In this document: positions 47,602-56,200 of the stretch, piece by piece
How positions within the stretch are numbered: the first letter of the stretch is position 1
Layout: every line of letters starts with the position of its first letter
Position numbers and translations under genes: made by a program
Assembly: GCF_000745315.1 (NCBI RefSeq)
Contig: NZ_JQNQ01000001.1
Location: 3,038,001 to 3,102,000, forward strand
DNA from: Salegentibacter sp. Hel_I_6
Lineage (GTDB): Bacteria > Bacteroidota > Bacteroidia > Flavobacteriales > Flavobacteriaceae
Direction of reading: 5' to 3'
DNA length: 64,000 bases
The notes under the pieces: generated by a model
What the model saw: the letters and a program-made list of their open reading frames with translations, nothing else
What the model was told of the DNA's origin: nothing
The model's database searches: none

Positions 47602-47909
47602 TGGATAGAAGGGTTATAATTTCTCCAATTGCGGAAAAGAAATTACAAGCTCTTCTTGAATACTTGCTGGAGGAATGGTCCTTAAAAGTGAAGACAAATT
47701 TTATTAAGCGTTTAGAAGACTATCTCCAAATTATAAAACAAGAACCGGAAAGTTTTCCGGAATCTGGGAAAATAAGTGGTTTAAGAAGGTGTGTGATTAC
47801 TAAACAGGTCTCTATCTATTATGAATTTAATGATACAGAAATTAGAATTCTAACATTCTTTGATACCCGCCAGGATCCTGGGAAATTAGCCAAAGATTTT
47901 GAAAAGTGA
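47601..47909 (+). CDS. RelE/ParE-family toxin
   Basis: The 102-residue protein begins RRVIISPIAEKKLQALLEYLLEEWS, the ParE/RelE helical hairpin. It ends with GLRRCVITKQVSIYYEFNDTEIRILTFFDTRQDPGKL, the typical beta-sheet with the final FDTRQDP motif. Whether it targets gyrase or mRNA cannot be told from sequence. Here the antitoxin precedes the toxin, opposite to the pair at 35999. Confidence 0.9.
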   Translation: MDRRVIISPIAEKKLQALLEYLLEEWSLKVKTNFIKRLEDYLQIIKQEPESFPESGKISGLRRCVITKQVSIYYEFNDTEIRILTFFDTRQDPGKLAKDFEK

Positions 47910-47948
47910 TTATTGAAAAACATTAAATCCTTGAATCATACTCACTAA

Positions 47949-48956
47949 ATGAATTTAAATTATTCTTTTGTAATTCCCGTTTATAACCGCCCAGAGGAGG
48001 TGAGGGAGTTGCTGGAAAGTATGCTTCAGCTTCAGTTTTCACGGGATTTTGAGATCGTGATCGTGGAAGATGGTTCCAGTATTTCTTCACAGGAAATCGT
48101 TGAAAAATTTCAGGAGAAACTTAATATCAGCTATTATTTCAAAAAGAATACCGGCCCCGGCGATTCCCGGAATTTCGGGATGCAAAAAGCAAAGGGCAAT
48201 TACTACCTTATCCTTGATTCAGATGTTTTATTACCGGAAAATTATTTACGGGAAGTAGATCGTTTTCTCCAAAAGAATTACTGCGATTGTTTCGGCGGAC
48301 CAGATGCTTCCCATCCTTCTTTCAGTAGAACGCAAAAGGCCATAGATTACACCATGACCTCTTTTTTAACTACGGGAGGAATTCGAGGTAAAAAATCTTC
48401 GGTTAACGATTTTCAGCCCAGGAGTTTTAATATGGGAATTTCCCAAAAAGCTTTTGAAGCTTCCGGTGGTTTTGGTCAAATTCATCCCGGGGAAGATCCC
48501 GATCTTTCGCTTCGACTTAAAAACCTGGGATTTAAATTATGTTTGATTCCTGAAGCGGTGGTTTTTCATAAACGCCGAATAGATTGGTCTAAATTCTATA
48601 CGCAGGTGCAAAAATTCGGGATGGTTCGCCCTATTCTTAATATGTGGCATCCCGGTTCTGGCAAGATCACTTACTGGTTTCCTGCAGTTTTTAGCCTGGG
48701 ACTTTTATTTTCGGTTTTACTTTTAAAATTGGGAATTTGGTGGTTGTTTGGTTTATATGTGCTATATTTTATGCTCATTGCTATTGATGCTGCTATAAAA
48801 AATAAAAGCCTGGGTATTGGTTTTTTATCGGTTTATGCCGCTTTGGTACAATTTTTTGGCTATGGTTATGGTTTTATGAAATCTCTGTGGCATATTCAAA
48901 TTTTAAATCAGGATCCTGAACACGAATTCCCGAATTTATTCTTTAAAAATGTTTAA
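47949..48956 (+). CDS. Family 2 glycosyltransferase with C-terminal membrane helices
   Basis: The 335-residue protein has the GT-A N-terminus FVIPVYNRPEEVRELLESML. The nucleotide-binding segment is IVIVEDGSS (about 37), and the DxD-like motif is YLILDSDVLLPENYL (about 88-102). HPGEDPDLSLRLKNLGF (about 177-193) is the acceptor-base region. Two or three transmembrane helices occupy about 240-315. The sugar and acceptor are unknown. It overlaps the YbbR-like gene by eight bases. Confidence 0.9.
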   Translation: MNLNYSFVIPVYNRPEEVRELLESMLQLQFSRDFEIVIVEDGSSISSQEIVEKFQEKLNISYYFKKNTGPGDSRNFGMQKAKGNYYLILDSDVLLPENYLREVDRFLQKNYCDCFGGPDASHPSFSRTQKAIDYTMTSFLTTGGIRGKKSSVNDFQPRSFNMGISQKAFEASGGFGQIHPGEDPDLSLRLKNLGFKLCLIPEAVVFHKRRIDWSKFYTQVQKFGMVRPILNMWHPGSGKITYWFPAVFSLGLLFSVLLLKLGIWWLFGLYVLYFMLIAIDAAIKNKSLGIGFLSVYAALVQFFGYGYGFMKSLWHIQILNQDPEHEFPNLFFKNV

Positions 48957-49905
48957 AAACATAAGATTTAAGCGTATTTCTATTAAAAAATCCAGCCTTA
49001 AGAGTTTTGGTTTCTTTTTACTATTCTCTTCTCTAATCTGGTTTTTTGTTCAGATTTCTAAAGAATACACGCAGGTGATAGATATCCCGGTGTCTTATGT
49101 AAATATCCCTATGGATAAAAGCATTAGTAAAGAAAAGCCGGAACATTTACAATTGCGAATTCAGGATAAAGGTTTTGCGATTTGGTACTATAAAATATTT
49201 AGACCCGAAATTAAATTAGACCTGGGTAGAGCTATAGAAGAAAGTGGGGAATTGGTTTACAACTTTGAAGCGAACCGGGAGTACCTGGAAGAACAGGTGA
49301 ATATTAATTTCGAAAAGGCACGGTTTATCCAGGAGACGCTTGCTATAAAATTTCAGCCTAAGAAAAAGAAGCTGGTAAAAGTAGCGCCAAGGATTAGGCT
49401 AAATTACGCGGTAGGTTACTCGGCAGGTGAAGCGGTTACCCTACGCCCAGATTCTGTACAGGTAAGTGGCCCCGGGGATATTATTGATACTTTGCAAACT
49501 TTGCGCACCCGGGAATTACAAATAAATAACATAAACTCCAATGTTTCGGGGAAAGTGAAAATTGATACTTCTAACCTGGGAATGTTAAGTTTTTATACCA
49601 ATGAAGTTGCTTATAGCCAGAAAGTTGAAAAATTTACCGAAGGCAGTGTTAGCGTTCCGGTAGCTATTCGTAATCTTCCTGAAAATACTAATATCACAAT
49701 TTTTCCGAAGAAAGTTTTGGTTTATTTTCAAGTGAATTTAAGGCAATATGAAATGGTAGAAGCCGATAATTTTAAGGTGGTTTGTGATTTTAATGATATT
49801 CATGAGGGAGATGATTTTATAATCGCCAGGATCGTAGACTCACCTTCTTTTGTTAGGAATCTACGGCTTAATGAACGTAAAATTCAATTTGTAATAAAAC
49901 GATGA
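48949..49905 (+). CDS. YbbR-like domain membrane protein
   Basis: The 318-residue protein has one N-terminal transmembrane helix (about 20-40, FGFFLLFSSLIWFFVQI) and a beta-rich periplasmic part. QVIDIPVSYVNIPMDKSI and VRPDSVQVSGPGDIIDTLQ-type repeats suggest two or three YbbR modules. In Firmicutes the YbbR homologue CdaR regulates the diadenylate cyclase; no cyclase gene is next to it here. It overlaps coaE by four bases. Confidence 0.85.
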   Translation: MFKNIRFKRISIKKSSLKSFGFFLLFSSLIWFFVQISKEYTQVIDIPVSYVNIPMDKSISKEKPEHLQLRIQDKGFAIWYYKIFRPEIKLDLGRAIEESGELVYNFEANREYLEEQVNINFEKARFIQETLAIKFQPKKKKLVKVAPRIRLNYAVGYSAGEAVTLRPDSVQVSGPGDIIDTLQTLRTRELQINNINSNVSGKVKIDTSNLGMLSFYTNEVAYSQKVEKFTEGSVSVPVAIRNLPENTNITIFPKKVLVYFQVNLRQYEMVEADNFKVVCDFNDIHEGDDFIIARIVDSPSFVRNLRLNERKIQFVIKR

Positions 49906-50492
49906 TGGTAGTAGGACTTACCGGCGGAATTGGCAGTGGGAAGACCACCGTAGCAGGCTTTTTTAAAGAAAAAGGGGTTCCGGTTTATATCGCTGATGAT
50001 GCCGGAAAACGTTTGCTGGAAACTTCAGAAGAGATCAGGGAAAAAGTGACGGCCTTAATTGGTGAAAAGGCTTATTCCGCAGAGAATCCAAATCGCAAAC
50101 ATATCGCTTCCGTAGTATTTAATGATTCTAACAAACTGGAAGCCCTCAACAAGATCATTCATCCTGCCGTCGCTAAAGACTTTGAGGTTTGGAAAAACAA
50201 ACAAAATGCTGCTTACGTGCTTTATGAAGCCGCTATTTTATTTGAAGCCGGGGGCTATAAAAAATGTGATTTCAATATTTTGGTTACCGCAAATAAAGAA
50301 GAAAAACTAAAAAGACTTCAAAAGCGAGATGAAAGTACCATTGATGAAATTGAAGCCCGAATGGCCAAACAATGGAGTGACGAAGAAAAGAGAAAGCTGG
50401 CAGATTTTGAAATTGAAAACCACCAACTAACCCTTACCAGCGCACGGGTTAACGAATTACATGAGAATCTCTTAAAACGAGGTAAAAATTAG
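49902..50492 (+). CDS. coaE: Dephospho-CoA kinase
   Basis: It catalyses the last step of coenzyme A synthesis. The 196-residue P-loop protein has VVGLTGGIGSGKTTVAGFF (about 3-21), VYIADDAGKRLLE (about 31-43), HPAVAKDF, LLFEAGGYKKCD-like ILFEAGGYKKCDFN, and RLQKRDESTIDEIEARMAKQW. It overlaps the YbbR-like gene by four bases. With coaBC at 41890, two CoA steps are encoded in the window. Confidence 0.97.
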   Translation: MMVVGLTGGIGSGKTTVAGFFKEKGVPVYIADDAGKRLLETSEEIREKVTALIGEKAYSAENPNRKHIASVVFNDSNKLEALNKIIHPAVAKDFEVWKNKQNAAYVLYEAAILFEAGGYKKCDFNILVTANKEEKLKRLQKRDESTIDEIEARMAKQWSDEEKRKLADFEIENHQLTLTSARVNELHENLLKRGKN

Positions 50493-50522
50493 CAGAAGTT
50501 TTGTTAACATTTGGTTAAACGC

Positions 50523-50554
50523 TTGAAGCCCTAAATGTTAAAATCTTACTTTTG
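50523..50554 (+). promoter_or_regulatory. Promoter of the RprXY-like operon
   Basis: TTG at 50523-50525 and TACTTTTG at 50547-50554, with a 21-base spacer, match the Bacteroidota consensus well. The -7 box ends only five bases before the ATG at 50560. The transcript would have little or no leader. Confidence 0.7.
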
Positions 50555-50559
50555 GCAGC

Positions 50560-52131
50560 ATGAATAAAAAGCTTTTTTTACTTCTCGTTGTCTTAATGAG
50601 CCTTTCCCTTATCGGTATTATATTCGTGCAGGGTTACTGGATTAAGAGTACCGTAGACGATAAAGAAGAGCAATTTACATACGATGTTAAACAGGTGCTG
50701 TTAAGGGTTTCTAACCAAATTCAAAACCAGGAAATTGAAGATTACTGGATTAAATTTAAGGATTCAGATACTACTAATAGTAGATTAGAATCATCAACGA
50801 TCACTGAGTACTCTTACGTAAATGAAAATAAATTAAGAAACCAAACGCTCTTCCATTCTGATGCGATTTTGGAAGAGGATTATAAAGTTTCTTCAGGATT
50901 TATAGAATCGGCGCGAGATAGTATTCCGTTCACAAAACTCATCAATAAAAAGGTGACCAATATTGTGAATAACCGTAATAATATGGACGGGAGCGGTTTT
51001 AGTGCACAGCAGCAAATTGAGCGAATTATTCGTATGGACGAATACGAAAAGAATTTGCTTAAAGAATATATTTCAGAGCATACCAGTAGACTGCCGTTGC
51101 ACCAAAGAGTAAGCGAAGCAACGATTAAAAAACTTTTAGCGCAGGAGCTTAGTAATCGCGATATAAAATCTGAATTTGAATACGGGGTTTACAGTAACAG
51201 TATTTCTACAAATCTACACAGTGATGATTTTTCGCTAAGCCATCCCGCAACCTATGGCGTACCGCTGTTTGCTGATGATATGGGAAATAGCAATTACCAG
51301 TTGCTGGTTAATTTTACCGAAAAGAAAAAAGTGGTCTTATCCTCGGTAAGTTTGATGGCGGCTTTATCTATAATTTTTACGCTTATTATTGTGATCGCCT
51401 ATTCCAGTGCATTGTCCCAATTAATAAAACAGCGTCAAATTTCGCAGATAAAAACCGATTTTATCAATAATATGACCCACGAATTTAAAACACCTATTGC
51501 CACTATAAACCTGGCTTTAGATGCGATTAAAAATCCTAAGATAAGCGGGGACGAAGAAAAGAAAAAGCGTTATCTTAAGATGATTCGGGATGAAAATAAA
51601 AGAATGCACGCCCAGGTAGAAAATGTTTTGCGTATTTCTAAGCTGGAACGAAACGAACTGGACCTTAAAAAAGAGAGAATTCAGTTACACGAACTCGTAG
51701 AAGATGCTATCACGCATATAGAACTTATAGTAGAAGATCGTGGCGGCTATGTGCAAACTCATTTTGGCGCTTTGCGTTCTTCAATTTTGGCTAACCAGGA
51801 TCACTTTACCAATGTGATTGTAAACATCCTGGATAACGCGGTAAAATACTCTACAGAAGAGCCTAAGATTGATATTTATACTGAAAATGTAAAGAATTAC
51901 ATCATTTTGAAAATTCGCGACCAGGGCGCGGGAATGACGAAATTGGTTCAAAAGAAAATATTTGAAAAGTTTTATCGCGAACATACCGGCGATATCCATA
52001 ATGTGAAAGGTCACGGATTAGGTTTGGCTTATGCCAAGCGAATTGTAGAAGACCATCACGGGCAGATCTCGGTAGAAAGCGATAAAGGAAAAGGAAGCAC
52101 ATTTATAATTAAATTACCTCTAATATCTTAA
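50560..52131 (+). CDS. Sensor histidine kinase (RprX-like)
   Basis: The 523-residue protein has a first transmembrane helix (about 4-26), a periplasmic sensor region of about 230 residues and a second helix (about 262-288). The H-box NNMTHEFKTPIATINLALDAI (about 309-329) and the kinase domain with N-box NVIVNILDNAVKYS, KIRDQGAGM and GHGLGLAYAKRIVEDHHGQISVES follow. It autophosphorylates and passes phosphate to the regulator encoded four bases downstream. It resembles Bacteroides RprX in architecture. The signal is unknown. Confidence 0.92.
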   Translation: MNKKLFLLLVVLMSLSLIGIIFVQGYWIKSTVDDKEEQFTYDVKQVLLRVSNQIQNQEIEDYWIKFKDSDTTNSRLESSTITEYSYVNENKLRNQTLFHSDAILEEDYKVSSGFIESARDSIPFTKLINKKVTNIVNNRNNMDGSGFSAQQQIERIIRMDEYEKNLLKEYISEHTSRLPLHQRVSEATIKKLLAQELSNRDIKSEFEYGVYSNSISTNLHSDDFSLSHPATYGVPLFADDMGNSNYQLLVNFTEKKKVVLSSVSLMAALSIIFTLIIVIAYSSALSQLIKQRQISQIKTDFINNMTHEFKTPIATINLALDAIKNPKISGDEEKKKRYLKMIRDENKRMHAQVENVLRISKLERNELDLKKERIQLHELVEDAITHIELIVEDRGGYVQTHFGALRSSILANQDHFTNVIVNILDNAVKYSTEEPKIDIYTENVKNYIILKIRDQGAGMTKLVQKKIFEKFYREHTGDIHNVKGHGLGLAYAKRIVEDHHGQISVESDKGKGSTFIIKLPLIS

Positions 52132-52135
52132 ATAT

Positions 52136-52858
52136 ATGGAAACTGAAGACAAGAAAATTTTGTTAGTAGAAGACGATCCAAACTTTGGAACTGTCTTAAA
52201 AGATTATTTGGCGATGAACGATTACGAAGTAACGCACGCCAAAAATGGAATGGAAGGATTTGAAAAGTTTAAAAAAGACGATTTCGATCTTTGTATCCTG
52301 GATGTTATGATGCCTTACAAAGACGGCTTTACGCTGGCTAAGGAAATTAGGGAAAAGAACGAGGAAATCCCTATTATCTTCCTTACCGCAAAAGCGATGA
52401 AAGAAGACGTGCTTAAAGGCTACAAGGTAGGAGCAGATGATTACCTGAACAAACCTTTTGATAGCGAAGTATTGCTTATGAAGATTAAAGCTATTATGCA
52501 GCGTAAAGCTACAGATAGCGTTGCAGACTCTAAGCAATTTGAATTCGAAATAGGTGGTTTTCACTTAAACTCTAAGTTGAGATTCTTAACTTATAAAGAT
52601 GAAGAAGCCCAAAAATTATCGCCAAAAGAAAACGAATTATTACGTTTGCTTGCACTCCACGAAAACGATTTGATGCCAAGAGAACTGGCACTTACCAAAA
52701 TTTGGAGAGACGATAACTATTTTACCTCCAGGAGTATGGATGTATATATCGCCAAACTGCGTAAATACCTTAAGAAAGACGAGAATGTAGAGATTTTAAA
52801 CATTCACGGCGAAGGATTTAGATTGGTGATTAAGAACAATGAAAATGCCGAAGCATAA
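52136..52858 (+). CDS. OmpR-type response regulator (RprY-like)
   Basis: The 240-residue protein has a receiver domain with LLVEDDPNFGTVLKDYLAMNDYEV, phospho-acceptor Asp in LCILDVMMPYKDGF (about 57), Thr in FLTAKA and Lys in NKPFDSEVLL. A winged-helix DNA-binding domain follows (about 145-236, KLSPKENELLRLLALHENDL, SRSMDVYIAKLRKYL). It is the partner of the preceding kinase. A hairpin GCCCCG/CGGGGC at about 52933-52950 may terminate the operon. Confidence 0.95.
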   Translation: METEDKKILLVEDDPNFGTVLKDYLAMNDYEVTHAKNGMEGFEKFKKDDFDLCILDVMMPYKDGFTLAKEIREKNEEIPIIFLTAKAMKEDVLKGYKVGADDYLNKPFDSEVLLMKIKAIMQRKATDSVADSKQFEFEIGGFHLNSKLRFLTYKDEEAQKLSPKENELLRLLALHENDLMPRELALTKIWRDDNYFTSRSMDVYIAKLRKYLKKDENVEILNIHGEGFRLVIKNNENAEA

Positions 52859-52875
52859 AGCGAGGTAATTTTCAG

Positions 52876-53128
52876 TTTCCGGGAATAATGAGCGTGGCTT
52901 AACTGTTTATTTTAGGCCATGTACCGCTAAGCTGCCCCGAAGTTGCGGGGCTGTTTCAAAGGCTCGTCATCCTAACGTCATCCTGAACTTGTTTCAGGAT
53001 CTAACTTGTTAGAACTTATATCAACTTAGATGCTGAAATAAATTCAGCATGACGATAATTAGACGAATGCCTGACGTGTAAAAGAGGCTTTAACCAAAAA
53101 GGTCACGCTCATTGTTTTCTTACCCGGA
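52876..53128. repeat. Long imperfect inverted repeat enclosing a palindromic repeat
   Basis: TTCCGGG...AATGAGCGTG (about 52877-52896) and CACGCTCATT...CCCGGAA (53104-53130) are reverse complements apart from a bulge. Inside are the GCCCCG hairpin and a GTCATCCTGAA-family copy at 52975-53054, preceded by a duplicated start (CGTCATCC at 52965). No gene lies between 52859 and 53272. Confidence 0.6.
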
Positions 53129-53272
53129 ATATTTATTAAATCTTTCCCGGCCAAAGCCTGGCCGCTTATTTTGCTGCGTTTTTAAATACGGAAACCCGTA
53201 TAATTAACGTAATTTTTAATGCGTTCACGCTACAAGTTTTATCTTTACTGCCGGAGGCGTTAATTTCCGGCT

Positions 53273-56200
53273 ATGAAGCAACACTACCCTACAATCCCCG
53301 GCTTTACTTTTCGGCAACAGCCGTTTGGATTTTCTACAGCGCTTTTTCTCCTCTTTTTTTTACTGAATATTACTTTTGGGTTTGGGCAGGGAGACTGCAC
53401 AATAACCAGCACAGCCCCCGATCCTACAGATGAAACTCCAATTCTTTTAGATCTTAATTTTGAAGGGCCAATAAATCGTGATTTAGTAGAAAATGATTTT
53501 ATAGTAACCAATGGAGAAATTGGAAGTTTTGAGAGAGGAATTCCTGAATTTCAAAATTCAAATAGTTCTGATATTAATGAGTTCCCAGTTATTGCTGGTT
53601 TAACCGATTTTATTGAATCAGGTTACACAAATCCTTTTAATGAAGAACAAAGGATGGCTTATTTAAGTGAAAAAATAAGTAGATCTGTAATATCAATCGA
53701 CGTGGACTCCGATGGGGACATTTTCTATTTGACATTTGCAGATGGAGTTTTTCAGTATTTTGAAAATGACGCTGATGAAAATATTATTTCGGGTGATGAA
53801 TTCGCCGTACCATTAGATATGGTGATTGATAATAATGATAGAATAGTAGTTGCGGATCCAGATAATCTAAGGGTTAGGATTTTTGATCAAAACGGTATAT
53901 TAGATTATGATATTGGTGGTGGTTTTGGGAATGGAAGTGGTGACTTTTATGGTCCAAGTGGTTTGGCAGTTAATGAGGATAATATTTTATATGTAGCTGA
54001 TCAATATTCCGGCGAGTATGAAGGTGAGAATTTAGATTTAGTTAAATTATATGACCTTAATTCTTCATCAGAGGATTATATTAGACAATATGGTTTTGAC
54101 ATATTAGATGATCCTTATAGAATTGCGGTTGACCGTTGGGATAATGTTTATGTTTCCGATTCAGGTAACTCGGGTAGAGTGATTGTGTTTAATGATCAAG
54201 ATCAAAATGTAGATATAATTTTGAGTGGTTCTGAAGATTCGCCTGGAAGCATTATAACAGATGATTTTGGTTATGTTTATATTATAAATTATAATGGTGA
54301 TTTAACATTTTCAGATATTTACGTAGATCCATTAGTTCTAATTAACAATTATGAAGAAATACAAAATGGAGATTATCAGGTAGATGTTTATTCTCCGTTT
54401 CCTGAACTTAATCCTATTACGACTTTTTCGCATAATTTAAACTTACCTGTCGATTTAGCATTGGATAATTGTAATAATATTTTTGTTAATGATCTTGAGT
54501 TAGGTGGTCAAGCCGAATCTATTCTAGATATCCAGGCTAACTTCAATTTTGATTTAGAGAAGTTTAAACGAAATGACAATTTTACTGCAGAAGTAACACC
54601 CGAGGAAGAAGGTGAAGTCGTGGTAACTTTAAATTCTGACAATGATTTTTTTCCTTGTGATCCTCAACCTGAATGTAGTTTTTCTATTGATTACGAAACT
54701 GAGGAAGAATTGGATCCAATCGTAAATTGCCCTGGAAGTTCAATTTTAGATGAGCTGGAATTAGGTGAGAATTGCAATTATATTTTACCAGAAATAGGGC
54801 AATTTATCGAAACTGAAAATTTTGAAAACGAGGATCTTTTGGTTGTAGATGAAAATATATCTGATAATATTTTAACTGTTGAAGTAGAAGTTTTAGATGG
54901 CGAAGAACTTATAGAAACCTGCGAACTTCGTTTTGAATTGGTAGACCAAACACCACCAACAATTTCTTGTCCCGAGAATATCACTAGAGAAATTCCAGCC
55001 GGTGAAGATTCCGTAGTTATCAATTATAATTTACCTGAAGTTTCTGATAATTGCAGTGAAAATCTCGCACCTGTTCTAAGTGATGGGTTAGCTTCGGGAA
55101 GCGAATTTGAAGAAGGAGAATACTTTATAGAATTTGAAGTTACAGATGATGCAGATTTAACCGCTAGATGTGAATTTAGAATTATAGTAACTCGAGAAGA
55201 ACCTGCACCTTACAGTTTCCAATGTATTGAAGAAATCACAGTAAGACTAGGAGAAGAAGCTCAAAATTCTTTTGTTACTGAAATTCCAACTTCAGAATTT
55301 ATAACCAGTGATACCTCAAATTTAGATTTTGAACTAACCAATCAACAATTCACTTGTGAGAATATAGGAACAAATTCCAGAACTATTAAGGCTACAAATA
55401 GTATAACCGGAGAACAATATTCCTGCGAAGTCATGGTTACGGTGGAAGATGTGGGAGCGCCATTAATTACTTGTCCTGCCGAACCAATTACTACGAATCT
55501 TCCGGATGGTGGCTATGAAGTGCCTAATTTCTTTGAAAACAATGTTTCGGATAATTGTAACAGTTTAGAAGAATTAGAATTGGTACAGGATGTAGAAGCA
55601 GGAAGTATTATAAATACTCCAGGAACTTATACCATAAATTTAACGGCAACCGATGTTTATGATAATGTGGAAACTTGCGAAGTGATTGTTATTTTAGAAG
55701 AGAACAATCCCGCCGCCCCCGAATTAGATTGCCCCCAACCTCAAATCCTGGATCTGGAAGGAAATTGCGAAATAGAACTTCCTAATTATATTGAGGAGGC
55801 AAATTTCACTGATGGTGCTATTGTTACCCAGGATCCCGAACCAGGAACTTCGGTTAGCCAAAATCAAACTATTGAACTTACGGCAAGTTTAAACGGGGAA
55901 AGTATTTCCTGCGGTTTTCAACTGGAAGTGATAAACCCTGCAAATGATCTAAGCTTAAGTTGCCCTTATGAAGGAACCCACGAAATAGAAATTCCAGCTT
56001 CCCAGGATTCTACAATTTTTGAATTTGATGATCCTGAAATTAGCGGGGGTTGTGGAGAGGTTACTTTATTACAAACAAGTGGGCCTACTTCGGGAGAATT
56101 TTTTACCGAAGGAAATACCACCGTAACTTTCACGGCTACTGATGAAGCAGATAATTCAGTTTCCTGCAGTTTTACTGTCCGGGTAGAACGGGAAGGAACA

